From NCBI GenBank assembly GCA_003141415.1, contig PLLX01000115.1, positions 1 through 38,163 on the forward strand: a stretch of 38,163 nucleotides of DNA. Reading direction: 5' to 3'. The translations under genes and the position numbers were made by a program. The number at the start of each line of letters is the position of its first letter. Positions within the stretch are counted from its first letter, which is position 1. This DNA comes from Bacteroidales bacterium (GTDB lineage: Bacteria > Bacteroidota > Bacteroidia > Bacteroidales > VadinHA17). Under the pieces are notes generated by a model, which searched no databases, was not told the origin of the DNA, and saw nothing but the letters and a program-made list of their open reading frames with translations. Below, one piece after another: positions 33,211 to 38,163 of this stretch.

Positions 33211-34113
33211 ATGAGTTTTTTTAATAATCATCTTGGTGAATTTGCTGCACTGCTGACTGCAATTTTCTGGACAGTTACTTCGCTCTCATTTGAGTCCGCC
33301 AGTCACAAAATCGGATCGGTGGCAGTCAATATTCTTCGACTTATAATTGGTTTTGCCTTTCTCAGTGTATTCACATTTATCAGGAGAGGGTTAGTATTAC
33401 CTGTTGATGCGAGTATGGAGAACTGGTTGTGGCTTTCGTTGTCGGGGCTGGTTGGATTTGTCTTTGGAGATCTGTTCCTCTTCAAATCATACACAATGAT
33501 AGGATCCAGATTCTCTATGCTGATCATGACGCTGGTTCCTCCTATTACTGCCTTTTTCAGCTTTGCAATTCTTGGTGAACGCCTTACTTTGTTTCATTAT
33601 CTGGGTATGACTTTAACATTTTCTGGCATAGCTATGGCAATATTCAGCCGTCCGGCCAAAGGAGAAAAACTTTCTTTAAAACTCGCACCAAAAGGGATTC
33701 TTTTTGCGTTCGGAGGTGCGGTCGGGCAAGCTCTCGGACTAGTATTGAGTAAATTTGGAATGAAGAACTATGATCCTTTTGCAGCCACCCAGATAAGAAT
33801 AATAGCAGGGATCTTCGGATACACAATTCTTGTTACATTTATGGCACGTTGGAAGAATGTAATAAGTGCAACTCATAATAAGTCAGGTATGATGTTAACA
33901 AGTCTGGGTGCCTTCTTTGGCCCGTTTCTGGGAGTCTCATTTTCACTTATAGCTGTTAAGTTTACTGAGACTGGAATTGCTTCAACTATTATGGCTCTCG
34001 TCCCGGTATTCATCATCCTTCCGGCTGTTGTATTCTTTAAGCAGAAAGTCACACTTTCTGAAATATTAGGAGCAATAATCAGTGTTGCAGGTGTTGCGCT
34101 CTTTTTCCTGTAG
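33211..34113 (+). CDS. DMT/EamA-family transporter
   Basis: The 300-residue protein has ten membrane spans in two EamA repeats, about residues 8-140 and 155-298. The first repeat holds AALLTAIFWTVTSLSFE and ends with a GERLTLFHYLGMTLTFSGIA segment; the second repeats the pattern with GPFLGVSFSLIAVKFTETGI and SEILGAIISVAGVALFF. Such exporters move amino acids, nucleosides or other metabolites, but the substrate cannot be read. The arfB gene follows after 15 bases and may be co-transcribed. Confidence 0.9.
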   Translation: MSFFNNHLGEFAALLTAIFWTVTSLSFESASHKIGSVAVNILRLIIGFAFLSVFTFIRRGLVLPVDASMENWLWLSLSGLVGFVFGDLFLFKSYTMIGSRFSMLIMTLVPPITAFFSFAILGERLTLFHYLGMTLTFSGIAMAIFSRPAKGEKLSLKLAPKGILFAFGGAVGQALGLVLSKFGMKNYDPFAATQIRIIAGIFGYTILVTFMARWKNVISATHNKSGMMLTSLGAFFGPFLGVSFSLIAVKFTETGIASTIMALVPVFIILPAVVFFKQKVTLSEILGAIISVAGVALFFL

Positions 34114-34128
34114 ATCAAATTAGAAGTT

Positions 34129-34548
34129 ATGAATCCTGAAGAACTAAAAAGCCGGAATCTTGAAAGTGAATTCATCTTTTCAACTTCCAGAAGTAGCGGA
34201 CCAGGAGGCCAGAATGTCAATAAAGTAAACACCAAAGTGGAGTTAAGATTTAACCTGCTTCTGACTTCAGTATTCTCAGAAAATGAAAAAGAAATTATTT
34301 TCACCAGGCTGAAGAATAAGATTAATAAAGAAAGTGAAATAATACTTGTCTCACAATCGGAAAGGACCCAGTTAATGAATAAAGTGGATGTAACTGAAAA
34401 GTTCTATGATCTTGTTTCAAACGCGCTTACAATACCTGTGAAAAGAAGATCAACAAGACCCACCCTAAATTCGAAGTTAAAACGTCTGGATTTGAAACGG
34501 AGCCGGGGTTATCTAAAAAAACTAAGAAAGCAAACTGGTGAATCTTAA
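34129..34548 (+). CDS. arfB: Ribosome rescue peptidyl-tRNA hydrolase ArfB
   Basis: The 139-residue protein carries the GGQ motif (26-28) within SRSSGPGGQNVNKVNTKVEL, the class I release-factor-like catalytic loop. It lacks the codon-recognition domains of RF1/RF2 and has a basic C-terminal tail (LKRLDLKRSRGYLKKLRKQ), which in ArfB enters the empty mRNA channel of stalled ribosomes. It hydrolyses peptidyl-tRNA on non-stop ribosomes. The length matches ArfB (about 140). Confidence 0.95.
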   Translation: MNPEELKSRNLESEFIFSTSRSSGPGGQNVNKVNTKVELRFNLLLTSVFSENEKEIIFTRLKNKINKESEIILVSQSERTQLMNKVDVTEKFYDLVSNALTIPVKRRSTRPTLNSKLKRLDLKRSRGYLKKLRKQTGES

Positions 34549-34676
34549 AATGAATGAAATCTTCTGCTGAAAGATTGTAATATTTCCAACACTTTCAGAA
34601 ACATCTGTTTTTGAATATATTAGAGTAACCACTTAAAAAAGTATGTTTATATAAACACATAAATGTTAATAACTTA

Positions 34677-34710
34677 TTTGAATAACTATTGACAGAGATA
34701 TTTAAATTTG
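34677..34710 (+). promoter_or_regulatory. Possible promoter of the T9SS cargo gene
   Basis: TAAATTTG at 34703-34710 matches TAnnTTTG, and TTTG at 34677-34680 could be the -33 element, with a 22-base spacer that is a little long. The implied leader before ATG 34778 is about 60 bases. The 34549-34777 gap is otherwise AT-rich with no gene. Confidence 0.35.
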
Positions 34711-34777
34711 CTTTATAATAGTTTATAGTTTGCGAATGGTAAAAAAATGCGGATAATTTTAGATTTAACAGAATACA

Positions 34778-36034
34778 ATGAAAAATATCCTGTCTGTAAT
34801 ATTTTTCGCTATTAATTCAACTTTTATATCTGCTCAGATCACACTTTCAATAGAAGGAACCATTGTAAATAATAAAGAACCTGGAACATGGTCAGGAGTT
34901 ATAGTACCACGGTGTCAACCAACTAAATTTGCATATCAAAATAACACTATAACATCAATAAATACTGGTGGCTATATGTTGCAGGCCGGTGATGAAGGGC
35001 CCGCGTCTGATAATAATGATCTTGACGGAAGTGTAATAACCGGAAATAAATTTAATTGGAACGGTTCAAATAATCCTGCTGTAATTACTCATGGATTATT
35101 TACAGGTTATAATAAAAACTGTGTGGTAAAATATAATTACCTGAATAATGCACCATACGGAATAGTTTTTAAATCGGGAACTGATGATGGGATAAATATG
35201 ACATTTACCTCCGGAGGATGCGCATATAATATTTGCAAAAATGAAAAATATGCTATAAGAATAAAGGGAATGAATGGAGTAAATGTTTATAATAATACAT
35301 TTTATAGTGGAGATGGCCTTGGATGGAATCTTTTATTAATTACTTCCAACGGAGACAGAGTTATTCCGGCTCCATCAACCGATTCAAGATTATTTAATAA
35401 TATATTTTATTCCACAATTCAAATACCAATGATCGATATAGAATCTGGTTGCTTGACTAATTTTAAGAGCGATTATAATATTTTCTGGTGCGAATCTGGA
35501 AAGCCAACATTTGTCATAAATGGTGCGACAAAAACATTCTGTCAATGGCAGGCATTGGGTTATGATACACACTCAATCGTTATTAATCCTGATTTTATAG
35601 ATTATACTGATTTCGTTCCACGAGTACGTCTTGACTATGGAACTAATTTAGGCTCTAAATGGCAGACGGGACTTTCCGTTGATGCAATATGGGACGGAAC
35701 AGATCCTGAGATGGCAGATCAAAATGGTACATGGCAGGTTGGCGCGCGTATATATTCTTCCGATAAAGAAATCATAACAGGTATTCCGGGTAGTCTGGCA
35801 AAGTCTGAACCCCTGCAAATAATTGTCACTTGCAATGAAATAAAAATTGACTTAACCGATGAATTTATTTCGTGGAAAGCTGGTTTGTACAACTTCGAGG
35901 GTAGTTTAGTTTCAAGCAAAATTTTAGAAAGTAATGTTACCATATTTGATATTTCATCAGATCATTCAGGAATATATTTTGTAGTCTTATCAAAAGGAGA
36001 GAAGAGAAGGGTGGCAAAAGTAATTAAGCCGTGA
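34778..36034 (+). CDS. Secreted beta-helix protein with T9SS sorting domain
   Basis: The 418-residue product has a signal peptide (about 1-20, ending FISAQ), then a right-handed parallel beta-helix rich in Asn and Gly, with rungs such as YNYLNNAPYGIVFK, GMNGVNVYNNTFYSG and SRLFNNIFYST. The last ~75 residues match a type A T9SS C-terminal domain: a LYNFEGSLVSSK strand, an IFDISSDHSGIYFVVL core and the basic end KRRVAKVIKP. The type IX system exports such proteins across the outer membrane and often attaches them to the surface. Beta-helix proteins of this sort often bind or cleave polysaccharide, but no catalytic site is recognised. The helix begins right after the signal, which is short for the family. 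Confidence 0.82.
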   Translation: MKNILSVIFFAINSTFISAQITLSIEGTIVNNKEPGTWSGVIVPRCQPTKFAYQNNTITSINTGGYMLQAGDEGPASDNNDLDGSVITGNKFNWNGSNNPAVITHGLFTGYNKNCVVKYNYLNNAPYGIVFKSGTDDGINMTFTSGGCAYNICKNEKYAIRIKGMNGVNVYNNTFYSGDGLGWNLLLITSNGDRVIPAPSTDSRLFNNIFYSTIQIPMIDIESGCLTNFKSDYNIFWCESGKPTFVINGATKTFCQWQALGYDTHSIVINPDFIDYTDFVPRVRLDYGTNLGSKWQTGLSVDAIWDGTDPEMADQNGTWQVGARIYSSDKEIITGIPGSLAKSEPLQIIVTCNEIKIDLTDEFISWKAGLYNFEGSLVSSKILESNVTIFDISSDHSGIYFVVLSKGEKRRVAKVIKP

Positions 36035-36121
36035 GCAACTAATTTTATCATTTCAGATTTAATTTATTTACATGTATTTCGCTTGTCAAATAAAGTTAGT
36101 TATCGGGTGAATTATAATAAG

Positions 36122-37546
36122 TTACACTTCTTTAAGTTTCCATTTCCCTCTCCTGAATACAAGCCAGGCAATAAGAGTCATTAGTGATTCGGCAACTACA
36201 ATGGCAATAAATACCCCTTCTTCTTTGAACCCGGCTTTTATTGCCAGTAACCAGGCAAGAGGAATTTCGACTAACCAGAATGCAAAAATATTGATTTTCA
36301 AAGGTGTAGATGTATCTCCGGCCCCGTTAAAGGAATTTACAAGCACCATACCAAGACCATAGGCTATAAAACCAATACTTATAATCCTAAGACCAGGAAC
36401 TCCTGACTTTATTACGTTTTCATTAGTTATAAAAAAACGTATAAAAGTCTCAGGAAAAAGAACAAGAACTAATCCTATCATACTAAGCAATATCATGTTT
36501 ATCCATCCGGTCACCCATACTGCTCTTTCAGCCCTGTCAGGTTTTTTTGCACCAAGGTTTTGCCCTACAAGAGTTGAAGCAGCATTGCTGATTCCCCATG
36601 ATGGTAATAGTGTAAAACCTATTATCCTGATTGCTATTGTATAGCCTGCAACCACCTCGCTTCCGAAGATTGAAAGAATCCTGACAAGAGCAATCCAGCT
36701 TGTTGTACCGATAAGGTTTTGTCCTATACTGCCAAAAGACAATTTGAGCAATTTAACCATTATCTTGAAGTCGACTAAAAGGTGTTTAATTGAAAGTCTG
36801 ATTCGCTTCTTTCCGAAGAAGAGCAGATAAAATTGAACAAGAACAGCGGTGCCTCTTCCAATATTTGTAGCTACAGCTGCTCCTGTAACACCCATATGAG
36901 GAAATGGTCCGAGCCCAAAGATCAGACATGGATCAAGTATTATATTTATTATGTTGCCAATCCAGAGAACCTTCATCGCAATAGCAGCATCACCTGCACT
37001 TCTGAATATGGCATTAATAATAAAAAGCATCATAATAACCATATTGCCACCAAGCATTATCCTGGTATAACCTGACATGCTGTCTACAATTGGTTTTGAC
37101 GCACCCATCAAACCAAGAAGCTTTTTAGAAAAAAGTGCACCAGGTAATCCAATTAGAATAGAAACAACCATACCGGTCAGAATCGCCTGAAATGCTGCAA
37201 CGGAAGCAGCGTCAGGATTTTTTTCGCCAATCCTTCGTGAAACTATTGATGTTGTAGCTGTTCCCAGACCAATTGCAATTGCGTAAATGATAGTCACCAT
37301 CGATTCGGTAATGCCAACTGTTGCAACCGCATTGGCACCTAACTTAGAAACAAAATATATATCAACAATGACGAAAACAGATTCCATTACCATTTCAAGA
37401 ACTGCGGGAATAGAAAGCAATAGAATTGCTCGACTAAGTTTTCCCTCAGTAAAATCCTGCTCTGTTCCGGAAATAGCCTCAGTTACGTCTTTGAAAAATG
37501 ATCTTAATCTTCTCACTTTTTTAATGCTTGTCTTTTCGATATTCAT
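36122..37546 (-). CDS. MATE-family efflux transporter
   Basis: The 474-residue protein has the MATE layout of twelve spans in two six-span bundles, after a polar N-terminal stretch of about 40 residues. Family segments include LSIPAVLEMVMESVFVIVD with YFVSKLGANAVATVGI in the first bundle, and GYTIAIRIIGFTLLPSWGIS with GAKKPDRAERAVW in the second. These pumps exchange cationic drugs or metabolites for Na+ or H+. The gene stands alone on the minus strand and converges with the T9SS cargo gene. No regulator is adjacent. Confidence 0.93.
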   Translation of the reverse strand: MNIEKTSIKKVRRLRSFFKDVTEAISGTEQDFTEGKLSRAILLLSIPAVLEMVMESVFVIVDIYFVSKLGANAVATVGITESMVTIIYAIAIGLGTATTSIVSRRIGEKNPDAASVAAFQAILTGMVVSILIGLPGALFSKKLLGLMGASKPIVDSMSGYTRIMLGGNMVIMMLFIINAIFRSAGDAAIAMKVLWIGNIINIILDPCLIFGLGPFPHMGVTGAAVATNIGRGTAVLVQFYLLFFGKKRIRLSIKHLLVDFKIMVKLLKLSFGSIGQNLIGTTSWIALVRILSIFGSEVVAGYTIAIRIIGFTLLPSWGISNAASTLVGQNLGAKKPDRAERAVWVTGWINMILLSMIGLVLVLFPETFIRFFITNENVIKSGVPGLRIISIGFIAYGLGMVLVNSFNGAGDTSTPLKINIFAFWLVEIPLAWLLAIKAGFKEEGVFIAIVVAESLMTLIAWLVFRRGKWKLKEV

Positions 37547-37749
37547 TTATAATATTCTACTGAGCGCAATAAGAAATAATTTATTTTATATAACCTACTG
37601 GAATACTTAATGTTTAATTTATAGGGTTGAAAATAAAAATATTTCAAATTAACAAAATGGCTATATTATATTCAGAGAAATTAAGATTTAATTATCAGCA
37701 TTGTCCGGCGTTTAAAGTGGACGAGCAAAACACGTTGATCCATGTTTAT

Positions 37750-37765
37750 GCTTCGTAAACGAAGC
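37750..37765. repeat. GCTTCGT-aa-ACGAAGC inverted repeat
   Basis: Seven perfect pairs around a two-base centre. It lies at the right end of the GC-richer patch in an otherwise AT-rich gap. It could be an operator half-site pair, a repeat end or a remnant of a mobile element; nothing nearby decides this. Confidence 0.45.
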
Positions 37766-38145
37766 TTAATAATATTCAATATTGGACTATCTGATATTAT
37801 GGTATGATTGTTCTTAATATTAGTCACAGGAATTTCAATATAAAAAAACAGCCTTTAAAATGAACTTTTAAATGTATTTCAGGATGATTCGAAATATTTA
37901 TATCAAAAAATTACCAAATTTATTTTTAATTTAGATTTGTTTAGTCTTCAGCATAAAATATTATCAATCAATACTATACAGCAAACAAAATCAGAGTAAA
38001 AAATATCGATTGTTAATAAAATGCTAATAGTGTTAATATTTCTGGGGGTCGAATGATACAATGTATTTATAGATTATATATTTTCGTGGCTAATTATTTT
38101 AAATAAACAGTATTAATTTAAAACAATCAAACTTAAAAGAAAAAG

Positions 38146-38163
38146 GTGAAAATTTTCATCATC
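38146..38163 (+). CDS. Possible gene start cut off by the window end
   Basis: GTG at 38146 opens a frame reading MKIFII, which looks like the start of a signal peptide, after an A-rich leader (AAAAGAAAAAG) of the kind common before Bacteroidota genes. Only six codons are visible, so this is a guess. Confidence 0.25.

Larger units (their letters stand above)
37547..38163. other. AT-rich region without a supported gene
   Basis: About 600 bases with many stops in every frame. It must contain the MATE promoter at its left end. A short GC-richer patch around 37703-37765 has GTCC...GGAC and a palindrome; TAGATTTG at 37932-37939 matches a + strand -7 element but has no clear -33 partner. No tRNA or structured RNA is recognised. 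Confidence 0.6.

Noticed and set aside
33873..34304. 143-codon minus-strand frame across the DMT exporter and arfB
   Set aside because: Both plus-strand genes are well supported by family motifs and the minus product has no recognisable domain.
34558..34576. AATCTT/AAGATT hairpin after arfB as a terminator
   Set aside because: Six weak pairs and no T-run follow; not convincing.
1..38163. CRISPR array, tRNA, rRNA, prophage or complete insertion sequence
   Set aside because: No regularly spaced repeats, no cloverleaf in the gaps, and no transposase, integrase or phage structural gene was found.

Overview
The window reads as a chromosomal segment of a Bacteroidota bacterium, probably an environmental Bacteroidales-like lineage. 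Evidence seen: a secreted protein ending in a type IX secretion (T9SS) sorting domain, a Bacteroidota-style rhamnose locus (GH78 rhamnosidase, RhaT, RhaM, isomerase, FGGY kinase), A-rich leaders with few Shine-Dalgarno sequences, a few TAnnTTTG-like -7 elements, and C/G-rich hairpin repeats between genes. I found no rRNA, tRNA, CRISPR array, phage gene or transposase.

Region 1 (1-10020, + strand) is the most unusual part. It holds the tail of a beta-propeller protein, an NHL propeller with a CGCC motif, an overlooked 54-residue cysteine-rich membrane peptide (1468-1632), a Tat-type polyferredoxin, a NapH/NosR-like membrane iron-sulfur protein, a membrane-anchored PQQ-like propeller, a fused NuoE-NuoF flavoprotein, a NuoG-like iron-sulfur protein without a catalytic domain, and a secreted PQQ-like propeller. 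Taken together these look like a route from NAD(P)H in the cytoplasm, through iron-sulfur proteins, to the membrane and periplasm. No known terminal enzyme is present. This is my main candidate for an undescribed system.

Region 2 (10171-15444, +) has a GT4-type glycosyltransferase with an N-terminal CGNC motif, a LolD/MacB-type ABC ATPase and a 1094-residue FtsX-type permease. Region 3 (15452-18236, -) has another PQQ-like propeller and a seven-repeat FG-GAP/VCBS protein. Region 4 (18402-20348, +) is a cupredoxin fused to a NapH/NosR-like membrane polyferredoxin. Its copper site looks like CuA, with Glu where CuA has Met.

Region 5 (20583-25218, +) is a TetR regulator followed by an EmrA/EmrB/TolC-type efflux system. 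Region 6 (25239-32243) is a rhamnose utilisation locus: kinase, isomerase, mutarotase and symporter on the minus strand, and a secreted alpha-L-rhamnosidase divergently on the plus strand. The aldolase and a regulator are not in the window. A pair of overlapping, mutually exclusive hairpins lies between rhaM and the isomerase gene. Region 7 (32318-37546) holds a DUF169 protein, a DMT exporter, the ribosome rescue factor ArfB, a T9SS-exported beta-helix protein and a MATE transporter. The last ~600 bases are AT-rich and essentially non-coding, with a possible gene start at the very end.
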